From assembly GCF_012295575.1 (NCBI RefSeq), contig NZ_CP051180.1, positions 372,001 to 436,000 on the forward strand: DNA of 64,000 bases, written 5' to 3'. Below the pieces are notes generated by a model. The model saw only the letters and a list, made by a program, of their open reading frames with translations, was not told where the DNA came from and did no database searches. Origin of the DNA: Ferrimonas lipolytica. GTDB taxonomy: Bacteria; Pseudomonadota; Gammaproteobacteria; Enterobacterales; Shewanellaceae. The translations under genes and the position numbers were made by a program. Shown in pieces: positions 7,859-17,805 of this stretch (its first letter is position 1; each line of letters starts with the position of its first letter).

Positions 7859-9748
7859 ATGTCTTCTGATTCTGGCGATATGGCGTTTCCAAGCTTTGAA
7901 GATGAATTCGTTCCTGAGCTGCCGGTGCAGGAGCAGAGCCCTGCTAACGATGGGCCGGAACCTATCCCACGCGATATCGCAAGCTATCCAGAGGCTGTCC
8001 GAGATGAAACCTACCGACGTATAGCCTACTTACGGTGGTTTCGTGACAATCTGAAAGGAGGCTGGACTCAAAAGAACATTGAGCCGTTAATCGCCCAAGC
8101 TAAGTCTGCTATTGGAAAGCCTGCGCCAAGCTGGCGAACGCTGGCTTCGTGGTGGCAGACCTACAAAAAGGCAGGATATTCAATTCAAGCATTAGTGCCT
8201 AAGCATGGTAATAAGGGCAACACCAAATCGAGAACTAGCTCTGGAGAGCAGCAATTTTTCGACAAGGCTATTGAGCGTTACTTGATCCCTCAACGCCCTT
8301 CAGTCGCGGCGGTGTATCAGTTTTACAAAGATTCCATTCGTGTTGAAAACCTTAAGTTGTTGGGAGATAAAGTAGCTCCCATTTCCTACCGGGCATTTCT
8401 AGATAGGATAAATCGATTACCCCCTTACGAGGTGATGAAGGCTCGCCATGGTAAGTACAAAGCTGATGTTGAGTTCAATGCTATTGGCCGCCACATTCCA
8501 CCAACCCGGGCACTTGAACGGGTTGAAATTGACCATACTCCGCTGGACCTTATCTTGCTCGATGATGAGCTGCACATCCCGTTAGGTCGTGCGTTTTTAA
8601 CCCTGCTCATCGACAGCTACAGCAAGTGCGTAGTGGGCTTTCATATTGGCTATAAAGAGCCTTCCTATTACTCAGTCAAGATGGCACTGCTCAATGCTAT
8701 GAAGCCGAAAGAGGAGCTATGCAGACGTTTCCCACAGCTGAGAAATGACTGGCCCTGCCACGGGAAAATAGAAACGCTGGTTGTTGATAATGGAGCTGAA
8801 TTTTGGAGTAAGAGCCTAGAGCAAGCTTGCCTTGAAGTGGTTACCGATATTCAGTTCAATCCGGTCAAGCGTCCTTGGTTAAAGCCGATGGTTGAGCGTA
8901 TTTTTGGCAAGATAAACAGTGAGTTGCTTATTTCTATGCCGGGCAAAACCTTCTCTAACATCCTCGAGAAGGAAGATTACAACCCAGCCAAAGATGCGGT
9001 GATCCGATTCAGCACTTTCAACGAGCTTTTTCATCAATGGATTATCGATGTGTATCACATGGAGTCTGACAGTCGGTGTCAATGGATCCCTTATTATACT
9101 TGGCAGCAGTCGGTAGCACATTTGCCTCCACTTCCTTTGTCTAATGACGACCAAAAGAAGCTTGAAATCGTCTTAGCTCAGAGTGATTATCGGAAGCACC
9201 GCCGTGGCGGCATTCAAATTCATAACCTTCGTTATGACAGTGATAAGTTCGCTACCTACCGGAAGTACCATACCGCCAATCGTGGTCGGAGCGAACAGCC
9301 CTCGGTACTGGTAAAAACCAACCTGGATGACCTTTCCTATATTCATGTCTACGTTGAGCAACTGAAGGGATATATGGTTGTGCCTTGTGTAGATCCTGTT
9401 GGTTACACCAAGGGCTTGTCTTTGCAGCAACATAAAGTGAACTGCTGCTTGCATCGAGAGTTCATCAAAGGACAGTTGGATCTCGATAGCTTGGCTCAGG
9501 TGCGCATGGCTATACATCAGCGCATTGAACAAGAAGTGACGGAGCTTAAAGAGGGTAAACGCAGTGGCAAAGTGAAGCAGGCTGCAAAGCTCGCGCGTCA
9601 TCAGGGAGTATCCAGTGTTGGCGCAGGGACTGTTGTATCGAAACTACTTGAAGGTTCCATAGCGGCCATTCAAGAAGAAGAGACTAAATCAGATCTCCCA
9701 AATCAAGATGACTGGGATGCTATGCTTTCTGGGCTAGAGCCTTACTGA
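7859..9748 (+). CDS. tnsB: DDE transposase TnsB
   Basis: A ~629-residue retroviral-integrase-type transposase that binds the end repeats and joins 3' ends to the target. The N-terminal helix-turn-helix region (about residues 45-110) includes RDNLKGGWTQKNIEPLI. The DDE site is D225 (EIDHTPLD), D310 (VVDNGAEF) and E346 (KPMVERIF), a DD35E spacing. The C-terminal tail is charged, as expected for TnsC contact. The ATG at 7859 is preferred; a GTG at 7850, overlapping the tnsA stop, would add three residues. The stop overlaps the tnsC start (TGATG). Confidence 0.95.
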   Translation: MSSDSGDMAFPSFEDEFVPELPVQEQSPANDGPEPIPRDIASYPEAVRDETYRRIAYLRWFRDNLKGGWTQKNIEPLIAQAKSAIGKPAPSWRTLASWWQTYKKAGYSIQALVPKHGNKGNTKSRTSSGEQQFFDKAIERYLIPQRPSVAAVYQFYKDSIRVENLKLLGDKVAPISYRAFLDRINRLPPYEVMKARHGKYKADVEFNAIGRHIPPTRALERVEIDHTPLDLILLDDELHIPLGRAFLTLLIDSYSKCVVGFHIGYKEPSYYSVKMALLNAMKPKEELCRRFPQLRNDWPCHGKIETLVVDNGAEFWSKSLEQACLEVVTDIQFNPVKRPWLKPMVERIFGKINSELLISMPGKTFSNILEKEDYNPAKDAVIRFSTFNELFHQWIIDVYHMESDSRCQWIPYYTWQQSVAHLPPLPLSNDDQKKLEIVLAQSDYRKHRRGGIQIHNLRYDSDKFATYRKYHTANRGRSEQPSVLVKTNLDDLSYIHVYVEQLKGYMVVPCVDPVGYTKGLSLQQHKVNCCLHREFIKGQLDLDSLAQVRMAIHQRIEQEVTELKEGKRSGKVKQAAKLARHQGVSSVGAGTVVSKLLEGSIAAIQEEETKSDLPNQDDWDAMLSGLEPY

Positions 9749-10785
9749 TGGGTGTATTGACTGATGAGCAATTGCAGCGACTGGAAACGTTCAAAAATTG
9801 CTTTGTTGAGCAGCCCATAGTTACTCAGATCTTCGAGGACTTTGACCGGCTCCGGTTTAACCATCGGCTTGGCGGCAGTCAGCAATGTATGCTAGTTACT
9901 GGTGACACTGGCGCTGGGAAGACAGAGCTCATTAAGCATTATTTGAAGCGGGTGCCCCATATCCAAGGCGGCGGTTATACGCATAGACCGGTTCTGTTGA
10001 GCCGGATCCCTAGCCATGCGAATTTAAATTCAACCCTTATCGAATTACATAAAGATCTCGGCCACCCATTCAGCACCCGTAGACGGGGCCGGAGCAACGA
10101 CCAGTCACTAACAGAATCTCTGGTTCGGCTGCTATCGAGTTGTGGCACGGAGCTGATCATCATTGATGAATTTCATGAATTACTGGAATTCCAGTCTGAT
10201 GCCTCGAGAGCTGGCATCGCTAATCGCTTGAAGTTTATCAGTGAAAAGTCAGAGATCCCCATTGTGCTGGTTGGTATGCCCTGGGCTGAGAAGATCGCTG
10301 AAGAACCACAATGGGGGCGGCGGCTTATCAATCGCAGGACCATCCCTTACTTTAAGTTGTCTGAACAACCAAAACATTACCTGCAATTTCTGATGGGGTT
10401 AGCGCTACGGATGCCCTTTAATAAACCTCCAAAACTGGAGTTGCAGCATACGGCTTACGCATTGTTTGCTGCTAGCCGTGGGCGCGTAAGTGATCTCAAA
10501 GAATTTCTTTACGAAGCGACTAAGTTAGCACTTAGCGAACGAGCTGAAACACTCACAGTTGCGCAAATGGTAGAGACTTTTCGTATGTGGTTTCCAGATT
10601 TGGTTAATCCCTTTGAGCTTGATGTTGACGCTATTCAAGCGTCGGAAGCCCTAGAGTATTCACAATACGATTTCGAAGCACTGAAGGGCACCAATCCAAT
10701 TATTGAGACAACCTTCACTCAGCGGGTCCCTATCTCGCAGCTTCTCAGCAAGTCACCGGCGCTGAAAGCACCAAGGAAAACTTGA
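9748..10785 (+). CDS. tnsC: AAA+ target-selection ATPase TnsC
   Basis: A 345-residue AAA+ regulator that links the target complex (TniQ-Cascade) to TnsAB and confers target immunity. Walker A is GDTGAGKT near residues 52-59. Walker B is LIIIDEFHEL near 136-145. VLVGMPWAEKI and RRLINRRTIPYF provide the sensor and arginine-finger region. The final residues after about 285 form a tail. Translation is coupled to tnsB through TGATG. Two Xre dyads begin 4 bp after its stop. Confidence 0.95.
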   Translation: MGVLTDEQLQRLETFKNCFVEQPIVTQIFEDFDRLRFNHRLGGSQQCMLVTGDTGAGKTELIKHYLKRVPHIQGGGYTHRPVLLSRIPSHANLNSTLIELHKDLGHPFSTRRRGRSNDQSLTESLVRLLSSCGTELIIIDEFHELLEFQSDASRAGIANRLKFISEKSEIPIVLVGMPWAEKIAEEPQWGRRLINRRTIPYFKLSEQPKHYLQFLMGLALRMPFNKPPKLELQHTAYALFAASRGRVSDLKEFLYEATKLALSERAETLTVAQMVETFRMWFPDLVNPFELDVDAIQASEALEYSQYDFEALKGTNPIIETTFTQRVPISQLLSKSPALKAPRKT

Positions 10786-10788
10786 TAA

Positions 10789-10837
10789 CTAAGAAGTCCT
10801 TAGTACACTTGTTGGGTTCGAACTAAGAAAATCTTAG
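10789..10837 (+). promoter_or_regulatory. Two CTAAG-N5-CTTAG operators before xre
   Basis: CTAAGAAGTCCTTAG (10789-10803) and CTAAGAAAATCTTAG (10823-10837) start 34 bp apart, between tnsC and xre. The same dyad lies just before tniQ. This is the expected pattern of a self-regulating Xre repressor or activator. Confidence 0.75.
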
Positions 10838-10868
10838 CTACTGATTTTATCCAGATAGCTGAAGATTA

Positions 10869-11162
10869 ATGGAAACCCCAATCCCACTCAGGCTCAAGAC
10901 TGCCCGCAAATTGGCAGGGTTCACTCAACAGCAGTTGGGGATGAGTTTGGGCATGGAACCCAATACGGCCAGCGCACGGATGAATCAATACGAAAAAGGT
11001 AAGCACACGCCCGACTATCAAACCATGCAGCGTATTGCCGCCGAGCTGGGTGTGCCAGTGGCGTACTTCTACTGCGAGGACGAGTTGTTAGCGCAGCTTA
11101 TATGTCGGATTTCATCGTTTAGTGAACATGAACAAAAAGCTCTTTTGAACAACATTAGCTAG
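10869..11162 (+). CDS. xre: Xre-family transcriptional regulator of the CAST
   Basis: A 97-residue protein whose residues 5-65 form a Cro/cI-type helix-turn-helix: LRLKTARKLAGFTQQQLG, then NTASARMNQYEKGKHTPDYQTMQRIAAELGVPVAYFYCED. I-F3 elements typically carry such a gene after tnsC. In studied members it controls the array-independent chromosomal guide and related functions. Here the CTAAG-N5-CTTAG dyad precedes this gene twice and tniQ once, which supports autoregulation and control of the targeting operon. Whether it activates or represses cannot be read from sequence. Confidence 0.85.
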   Translation: METPIPLRLKTARKLAGFTQQQLGMSLGMEPNTASARMNQYEKGKHTPDYQTMQRIAAELGVPVAYFYCEDELLAQLICRISSFSEHEQKALLNNIS

Positions 11163-11565
11163 TGGCATGTTCAAAGTGTTGATCGTGATCCGACCGAGCT
11201 TTGTCTGTCATTAATACTAAACGGAGATCCTGACCGCTTAGTGCCCTTAGCGGTCATTGAGGTAGTGCGCCATATGGCAGAACCAATCCAAGTACTTACG
11301 TGTATTTTCAGGACAAATTTGGGTTGTTTTTACGTGTTCTCGCCCTGGCATAATATCTGTAGCAATGTGTATCCCACTGCTTGGAGGAGAGCTCTCCCAA
11401 GTTGCTAGACAATAACTAGATGGCAGACCAAGAGCCGCTGAACTAGCGAGCTCAATGTCGGCCCGGATCACACTTTCGGTGGGCTAATCTGCCTAATGTA
11501 TACTTTATTGTTTTACCAAGGAACTTTGTTTTATTAGGCTTGTCCATCAGCTCAGATATTTCTGC
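11163..11565. other. Intergenic region between xre and the metal-efflux cargo
   Basis: No recognisable gene. At 11231-11256 TGACCGCT and AGCGGTCA form a perfect 8-bp inverted repeat around a 10-base loop; it belongs to a dispersed palindrome family seen at other cargo gene ends. A short minus-strand open frame around 11247-11471 resembles nothing I know and has no clear ribosome site. Confidence 0.5.
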
Positions 11566-11889
11566 TTGGACTTTCCATTGTTACGAACCGCTTTGTTATT
11601 TGTGTTATTGCTTGTTAGCCAGGTTGCATCCGCAACGCTGGAAGGCAGCCATGCGCACTTATCTGAAAGCGGAGCCGTTATCGAGTATCACCTAGACGGT
11701 ACTTGGCACGATGATAGCCAGCACCTGCATGAAAGTGGCGAGTCCTGTTCTCATCACCATTGCATCCACTACGCATTGGAAATATCTCCTTTTTCTATCT
11801 CCACAGGTATTGAGGCCCAGGTCTTTTGCTACCAGTGGCCGGAATACGCAATTGCCTTACCATCTTTAAGGCGCCCTCCAAGAGCCTGA
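11566..11889 (+). CDS. Small histidine-rich secreted protein preceding czcCBA
   Basis: About 107 residues. The N-terminus is a signal peptide (LLRTALLFVLLLVSQVASA) followed by HAHLSESG, HDDSQHLHESGESCSHHHC and IHYALE. The His- and Cys-rich stretch suggests periplasmic binding of divalent metal. Small proteins of this look precede czc-type operons, so it is probably an accessory metal-binding or sensor protein. The start is uncertain: only TTG codons (11566, 11578) fit, without a clear ribosome site. It is 62 bp before the outer-membrane factor gene. Confidence 0.6.
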   Translation: MDFPLLRTALLFVLLLVSQVASATLEGSHAHLSESGAVIEYHLDGTWHDDSQHLHESGESCSHHHCIHYALEISPFSISTGIEAQVFCYQWPEYAIALPSLRRPPRA

Positions 11890-11951
11890 CCTACTTCGTT
11901 GTTCGGATCCTAGATCCATCCAAATTTTACGAATACTCATTGGAGTAGGTT

Positions 11952-13169
11952 ATGCAATACCGTTTAAAGGCCACAACCCTAACACTGGGGATGGTCATCG
12001 GGCTGTCTGCGCAAGCAACTGAACTGAATCAGTTTGCACATCAGACGTTAGCTCAACTGGATGCCTTACCGGCAATACAAACCGCAAAGCAGCAATTGGT
12101 GCTTCAACAGCTTGGGGAAGGCCGTGCAGATCAGGCGTTATACAACCCAGAGTTGTCATTCGATGTTGAGAATATCGGCAGCGACAGTAGTGATGAAGAC
12201 TACACCCTAGCCGTTAGCCAATCGATTGATTGGGCTGATAAGCGAGGTGTCCGTACTCGCTTAGCTCAGCTGCAATCGATGACTGCTGAAGCCGAATATC
12301 AGCAGTTGCGAAATGACACCTTAGCCAATCTGTTGCAAGCACAGATCCAATATGGACTGGCGACTCAGTTAGATAACTATGCTGTGAAGATGATTGAGCG
12401 CACCCAAGCGAGCTCAACTCTTGCCGAAAAGATGGTAACCGCAGGTGAGTTGTCGCCACTGGATCAGCAATTGCTGAACCTCGAGCTGGCAATGGCGGTG
12501 AGTGACCGAGCTTTGTCCAAGCAAGCGATGTTGGAAGCCTCAACTACTGTGCGCCTTAATGGCGGGGAGCCGCAGGCAAAACTATCTAAGTTATTGGTCA
12601 GTAACCGTTTGCCAAGCACCGAGGTTAACCAAACCACCCCGGCATTAGCAGCAGCTTATCGCTCCGTTCAAGCAGCACGAGCCGCAAAGACATTGACTGA
12701 AGTTGATGCTAAAGCCGATCCCAGTATCTCCGTAGGGGCTGTAGCTAATAGCGATGAAACGGCTTTGCAAGTCGGAGTCTCTATCCCACTGCAGTTTCGC
12801 AATCGTTACCAAGGTGAAATTGCCGAGGCAACCCAAGCGATTGTCGTCGCTGAACAGCAGTTCCTTAGTGACCAAAACAACCTTTCTATCTCTCTAAATT
12901 CATTAGCCGAGCGTTATTTGGCTATTGCTGATAGCCGCAGCCAATGGCAGCAACTGACTCAAGACTCTTTGCAAGACAGCGACATGCTGATGCAAAAACT
13001 CTGGCAAAGCGGAGAGTTGCCAACCCAGTTGTACCTGCAGTCGCAGCAACAGCTATTGGACACTGCCGCATCCGGTGCTGAGCTTGCCGCTCAGCAAGCG
13101 ATGTTATGGACGCAGATGATGGCAAGCCGAGGCGAGCTTGAAAGCTGGTTAATAGACCAAGCGAACTAA
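11952..13169 (+). CDS. czcC: CzcC-type outer-membrane efflux factor (TolC superfamily)
   Basis: A 405-residue protein with signal peptide MQYRLKATTLTLGMVIGLSAQA. Long amphipathic Gln/Ala/Leu-rich helices in two repeats follow, the layout of TolC-like outer-membrane channels. Sequence such as YNPELSFDVENIGSD and DWADKRGVRTRLA matches the CzcC/CusC branch. It should form the outer channel of a tripartite pump exporting divalent metal from the periplasm. GGAGTAGGTTATG provides a ribosome site. The gene is first of the closely spaced czcCBA-like operon (gaps of about 20 and 11 bp). Confidence 0.9.
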   Translation: MQYRLKATTLTLGMVIGLSAQATELNQFAHQTLAQLDALPAIQTAKQQLVLQQLGEGRADQALYNPELSFDVENIGSDSSDEDYTLAVSQSIDWADKRGVRTRLAQLQSMTAEAEYQQLRNDTLANLLQAQIQYGLATQLDNYAVKMIERTQASSTLAEKMVTAGELSPLDQQLLNLELAMAVSDRALSKQAMLEASTTVRLNGGEPQAKLSKLLVSNRLPSTEVNQTTPALAAAYRSVQAARAAKTLTEVDAKADPSISVGAVANSDETALQVGVSIPLQFRNRYQGEIAEATQAIVVAEQQFLSDQNNLSISLNSLAERYLAIADSRSQWQQLTQDSLQDSDMLMQKLWQSGELPTQLYLQSQQQLLDTAASGAELAAQQAMLWTQMMASRGELESWLIDQAN

Positions 13170-13189
13170 TTGAATTTAAAGGTATGGAA

Positions 13190-14488
13190 ATGAAAAACTT
13201 GAAACTAGCACCGGTTGCTGCGGTAGTAATGGCTCTGTATGCCCCAATGGCAATCTCTGGTGACGATCATGCGCATGAAAATGAACCTCTTGAGCTAAAT
13301 CAACCGATCTCGTTTGATAGCCATGAAGATCACCAACATGAACAATTGGTAGCGCATGAGGATGAAGATCACCAAGCCCATGATGAGCAGGTAGAAGCTG
13401 CATTGCATGTTGATGAGCATGAAGATGGTGACGATGACGACCATGCTGATGAAGCCGATGATGATCATGGCCATGACGAAGAAGAGGAAGAAGGGCTAAA
13501 GCTCTCTCCGGCGCAAAGTGCAATTGCCGGTATCGAGGTTGCATCAGTGCACCCGTCCCAGTTTGATATGCGGCAACGCACGCCAGCACAACTGTTGGCT
13601 GATCCCAATTTAACTCGCCAAGTGGCTTTGCCTGTGAGCGTGCGAGTGGTCGCCAGACATATCACGCCAGGACAGCAAGTACATACTGGAGACAAACTGT
13701 ACACCATAGCATCAAGCGAAATCGCTAATGCTCAAGGGAAGTACTTGTTGGCACAAGCTGAGTGGAAGCGTGTGGTATCGCTGGGTAAAAAAGCGGTTTC
13801 GGCAGCGCGTTACCAGCAGGCTCGAATCGATATAGAGACCAGCATTCAAGATCTGTTGGCGATTGGGATGACCCAACAGCAGATTGATGGGTTAACTCGC
13901 TCTGATCACAAGCTGGGCCAGTTTGAGCTGTTGGCAGGGCAATCTGGCACCCTCCAACAAGACAACGCCGTGGTGGGTCAGTTTATCGATGCGTCCACGC
14001 CTTTGGCATTGATTGCCGATGAATCCGCGCTGTGGGTGAGTGCGCAGATCCGGCCAAAACAAGTTGGTCAGGTGCAGCTGGGGCAGGAAGTCACGGTTCA
14101 GGTCGACAACCTGTTTTATCAAGCCAAGGTGATCGGCCGAGACCATCAGCTCGATCCGCAGACTCGCACCGAAACAATTCGTCTGGCTATAGATAACAGC
14201 GAGCACCGCTTGCATGCCGGTGAGTACGCGACGGTCTTCTTTAGTCAAAGTAAACGCTCTGGAATCGTACTCCCCGACTCTGCCTTGGCAAGAGGGGCTG
14301 ACGGCGATTGGATGGTGTATCTGTACGATGGCGATGCCTACAGTGGCGTTGAAGTGACAGTGCTGGCATCCCAGCAGGGTTTCAACCTAATTTCTGGCAT
14401 CGAAGCTGGCAGCAAGGTCGCGATCACGGGAGCCTTTTTCCTCGCCTCTGAACAAGCTAAATCTGGCTTCGACATCCATAACCACTAA
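13190..14488 (+). CDS. czcB: CzcB-type periplasmic adaptor with acidic His-rich N-terminus
   Basis: A ~432-residue membrane-fusion protein that bridges the RND pump and outer channel. After a signal peptide, residues about 25-105 are an Asp/Glu/His-rich stretch (for example DHAHENEP, HEDHQHEQ, DDDDHADEADDDHGHDEE) fitted for metal binding. Then come the lipoyl/barrel-sandwich parts (HITPGQQVHTGDKLYTI; ESALWVSAQIRPKQVGQVQ) and the beta-barrel (RTETIRLAIDNSEHRLHAGEYATVF). The start at 13190 has AAAGG seven bases upstream; ATG 13184 is too close to it. The long poly-acidic His region is more marked than in many CzcB proteins. Confidence 0.9.
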   Translation: MKNLKLAPVAAVVMALYAPMAISGDDHAHENEPLELNQPISFDSHEDHQHEQLVAHEDEDHQAHDEQVEAALHVDEHEDGDDDDHADEADDDHGHDEEEEEGLKLSPAQSAIAGIEVASVHPSQFDMRQRTPAQLLADPNLTRQVALPVSVRVVARHITPGQQVHTGDKLYTIASSEIANAQGKYLLAQAEWKRVVSLGKKAVSAARYQQARIDIETSIQDLLAIGMTQQQIDGLTRSDHKLGQFELLAGQSGTLQQDNAVVGQFIDASTPLALIADESALWVSAQIRPKQVGQVQLGQEVTVQVDNLFYQAKVIGRDHQLDPQTRTETIRLAIDNSEHRLHAGEYATVFFSQSKRSGIVLPDSALARGADGDWMVYLYDGDAYSGVEVTVLASQQGFNLISGIEAGSKVAITGAFFLASEQAKSGFDIHNH

Positions 14489-14499
14489 CGGTATCGCTC

Positions 14500-17400
14500 A
14501 TGCTGAATAACCTAATTGCATCAGCGGTCCGTAACCGTCTGATAGTCACTCTTGCCCTAATCGCATTAGTGATGGCGACTATTGCCATGCTGCCTCGCTT
14601 GAACTTGGACGCGTTTCCTGACGTAACCAATGTCCAGGTGACCATCAATACCACTGCCGAAGGCCTCGCTGCAGAGGAAGTGGAACAGCTGATCACCTAC
14701 CCGTTAGAGGCATCGATGTATTCATTGCCTGCGGTTACCGAGGTTCGCTCGTTGTCCCGTACTGGCTTATCCATCGTCACGGTAGTGTTCGAAGAGGGAA
14801 CCGATATCTACTTTGCTCGTCAGCAAGTATTTACCGAGCTACAGGCTGCGCGTGACAGCATTCCAGAAGGCGTGGGAACTCCAGAGATGGGGCCGAACAC
14901 TTCCGGCCTAGGCCAAGTTTACCAATATCTGCTGCGTGCTGATGCCGACAGTGGCTACGATGCGATGGCGCTGCGCAGCCTTAACGACAACCTCGTGAAG
15001 CTGATGTTGATGCCAGTCGATGGCGTAACCTCGGTGCTGTCATTTGGCGGTGAAGTGCGTCAATACCAAGTGCAGCTTAACCCGCTGCAAATGGAAGCTT
15101 ATGAGGTCGCTCTGGATGATGTTGAGCAAGCCTTAGCGAGCAACAACCGCAATACCGGCGGTTGGTTTATGCCGCGCGGGCAGGAGCAGTTTGTTGTCCG
15201 CGGTTACGGCTTTATCCCTAGCGGAGAAGAAGGCCTTGAAGCCATTCGACTGCTGCCGGTGAAAACCGTATCGGGTACGCCGATCACCATTGGTGATATT
15301 GCTCAGGTCGAGTTTGGCAGCGAGATCCGCGTTGGTGCCGTCACCATGACCCGTCGCGATCAACAGGGCCAAGCGCAAAATTTGGGTGAAGTGGTGTCTG
15401 GCGTTGTGCTCAAGCGCATGGGCGCCAATACCAAGGCCACCATCGACGACATCAAAGCGCGCGTACCACTGATTCAGGCAGCACTGCCTGAGGGCGTTAC
15501 CTTTGAGCCGTACTATGACAACGCCGATCTGGTTGGCAAAGCGGTCAAAACTGTCTCTGATGCGCTGTTGATCGCCTTTGCGCTCATCATCGTTATTCTG
15601 GCGCTGTTCCTACTCAATATCCGCGCAACGCTGTTGGTGTTGATCTCAATTCCAGTCTCTATTGGCTTGGCGCTGATGATCATGGCCTACTTCGGTGTCT
15701 CGGCCAACCTGATGTCCCTTGGTGGCCTTGCCGTCGCCATCGGCATGTTGGTGGATGGCTCGGTGGTGATGGTGGAGAACATCTTCAAGCACCTAAGCCA
15801 AACCGAAAACAATAACGCTGGCAGCATGGCGCAGCGGATCAAGGTTGCAGCGCAAGAAGTGGCACGCCCGGTATTTTTTGCTACCTCAATCATCATTGTG
15901 GTTTTTGCACCGTTGTTCACTTTGGAAGGCGTTGAAGGCAAGATGTTCCAGCCGATGGCGGTGAGCATCATTTTGGCCATGCTGGGTGCCTTGGTGGTGG
16001 CACTGTTTGTTGTACCGGCACTGGCTACGCTGCTGTTTAACAAGGGGCTGCGTTACCGTCCAAGCCCGGTAGTTGCGCCGATTGAATCGGGCTATCGCAA
16101 GCTACTTAAAGTAGTTATCGATAGGCCTAAGAGTGTCATTGCTGCAGCAGTTATTGCGTTTGCGGCAACCCTGACTCTAGTGCCGCAACTAGGCACCGAG
16201 TTTGTGCCAGAGCTGGAAGAGGGCACCATCAATATCCGCGTCACCTTGGCGCCGACAGCAAACCTAGAAACCAGTTTGGCGGTGGCACCAAAGCTCGAAG
16301 CCATCTTGCTGGAATTCCCGGAGGTGGAATACGCCTTAAGTCGGATCGGCGCCGCTGAGCTTGGTGGGGATCCGGAACCGATCAATAACATTGAGATCTA
16401 CGTTGGACTTAAGCCGATAGAACAGTGGACATCTGCTTCGGATCGTTTCGCGCTACAACGATTGATGGAAGAGAAGATGGATGTCTTCCCTGGTTTGCTG
16501 TTTACCTTCTCGCAGCCCATTGCGACTCGCGTTGATGAACTGCTGTCTGGGGTTCGAGCCCAACTTGCCATTAAGCTATTTGGCCCCGACCTCGATCAAC
16601 TTGCGGATCGCGGCAAGGTGATCGAAGAGCTGGTTCAACAAGTTGATGGTGCTGTCGATGTCGCGATGGAGCAGATCCAAGGTGAGTTGCAATTAGTGGT
16701 TCGCCCGAACCGTACCGAACTTGCTCGTTATGGCATCAGTGTGGACCAAGTCTTACAGCTGGTTTCAGACGGCATCGGTGGCCGTGCAGTAGGGCAGATC
16801 ATCGATGGCAATGCGCGCTACGACATTCAGATGCGCTTTGCCGAAGAGTACCGCAGCAGCCCTGATCTGATCTCCGATCTCATTGTGCGTGCCGAGAATG
16901 GTGTCGAAGTACGCTTGGGCGATGTTGCTCAGGTCGCGATGGAAAGTGCGCCACCAAACATCCGTCGCGATGACGTGCAACGTCGAGTTGTGATTCAGGC
17001 TAATGTCGCCGGTCGCGATATGGGGTCGGTAGTTCGCGATATTTACCAAACCATTAACGATAACGCAGAGCTGCCAGCAGGTTACTCAGTGAAGGTTGGC
17101 GGGCAATACGAGAGTCAACAGCGCGCTCAGCAGCGACTTACCATTGTGGTGCCAATCTCAGTGGCGCTAATCGCCTTGCTACTGTTTTTCTCATTTGGCT
17201 CCGCTGCCCAAGCAGCACTGATTTTGGCAAATGTTCCACTGGCGCTAATTGGCGGCATTCTCGCGCTGTACTTAACAGGTACCTATCTGTCAGTGCCAAG
17301 CTCAATCGGCTTTATTACGCTGTTTGGTGTCGCAGTGCTCAATGGTGTTGTGCTGGTTGATTCGATCAACCAGCGGGTTCGCTCTGGTGAAAATGTCGCT

Positions 17401-17622
17401 TACGCTGCATACGAAGGTGCGGTTAGTCGGCTTCGCCCAGTGCTGATGACGGCATTGACCTCTGCACTTGGTTTGATCCCGGTGATCCTCTCCACAGGTG
17501 TTGGCAGCGAGGTTCAGCGTCCACTGGCAATTGTGATTATCGGTGGTTTGATTACCTCAACGGCATTGACGCTGTTGGTACTGCCAACCTTATATCAACG
17601 CTTTGCACCAAAGTTAGACTAA
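14500..17622 (+). CDS. czcA: CzcA-type heavy-metal efflux RND permease
   Basis: A 1040-residue inner-membrane proton/metal antiporter. Residues 1-30 hold TM1, and FPDVTNVQVTINT with GLAAEEVEQLITYPLE is the HME-RND signature. The TM4 motif LAVAIGMLVDGSVVMVEN has the conserved aspartate. A second half repeats the fold (RPKSVIAAAVIAF; GFITLFGVAVLNGVVLVDSI). Full length matches the family (1040-1070). It should export Zn/Co/Cd or another divalent ion; the exact metal is uncertain, since TM4 differs from both classical CzcA and CusA. It is the last gene of the operon. Confidence 0.92.
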   Translation: MLNNLIASAVRNRLIVTLALIALVMATIAMLPRLNLDAFPDVTNVQVTINTTAEGLAAEEVEQLITYPLEASMYSLPAVTEVRSLSRTGLSIVTVVFEEGTDIYFARQQVFTELQAARDSIPEGVGTPEMGPNTSGLGQVYQYLLRADADSGYDAMALRSLNDNLVKLMLMPVDGVTSVLSFGGEVRQYQVQLNPLQMEAYEVALDDVEQALASNNRNTGGWFMPRGQEQFVVRGYGFIPSGEEGLEAIRLLPVKTVSGTPITIGDIAQVEFGSEIRVGAVTMTRRDQQGQAQNLGEVVSGVVLKRMGANTKATIDDIKARVPLIQAALPEGVTFEPYYDNADLVGKAVKTVSDALLIAFALIIVILALFLLNIRATLLVLISIPVSIGLALMIMAYFGVSANLMSLGGLAVAIGMLVDGSVVMVENIFKHLSQTENNNAGSMAQRIKVAAQEVARPVFFATSIIIVVFAPLFTLEGVEGKMFQPMAVSIILAMLGALVVALFVVPALATLLFNKGLRYRPSPVVAPIESGYRKLLKVVIDRPKSVIAAAVIAFAATLTLVPQLGTEFVPELEEGTINIRVTLAPTANLETSLAVAPKLEAILLEFPEVEYALSRIGAAELGGDPEPINNIEIYVGLKPIEQWTSASDRFALQRLMEEKMDVFPGLLFTFSQPIATRVDELLSGVRAQLAIKLFGPDLDQLADRGKVIEELVQQVDGAVDVAMEQIQGELQLVVRPNRTELARYGISVDQVLQLVSDGIGGRAVGQIIDGNARYDIQMRFAEEYRSSPDLISDLIVRAENGVEVRLGDVAQVAMESAPPNIRRDDVQRRVVIQANVAGRDMGSVVRDIYQTINDNAELPAGYSVKVGGQYESQQRAQQRLTIVVPISVALIALLLFFSFGSAAQAALILANVPLALIGGILALYLTGTYLSVPSSIGFITLFGVAVLNGVVLVDSINQRVRSGENVAYAAYEGAVSRLRPVLMTALTSALGLIPVILSTGVGSEVQRPLAIVIIGGLITSTALTLLVLPTLYQRFAPKLD

Positions 17623-17715
17623 CTGCAATCAGTTAAAGGGAAGGTGGTAGCAACTCAATGTTGCCTGTCGTTTGCCTAACCCGACAGTACAACCCAGATA
17701 ACTGCTGCTTTCCCG

Positions 17716-17746
17716 CGCCTGTTTGATTATCTCAAACAGGCGTTTT
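17716..17746 (+). terminator. Terminator of the czc operon
   Basis: An 11-bp perfect stem CGCCTGTTTGA/TCAAACAGGCG with a short loop, followed by TTTTCGT. It lies about 95 bp after the czcA stop. Confidence 0.9.
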
Positions 17747-17805
17747 CGTATGCTAATTTGGATAAAGCAAGCTAGCTAGGGTGTCAATTGAGATGATTTG
17801 TAGCT

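Noticed and set aside
11247-11471. A minus-strand gene after xre
   Set aside because: No ribosome site or family, and it covers an extragenic palindrome.
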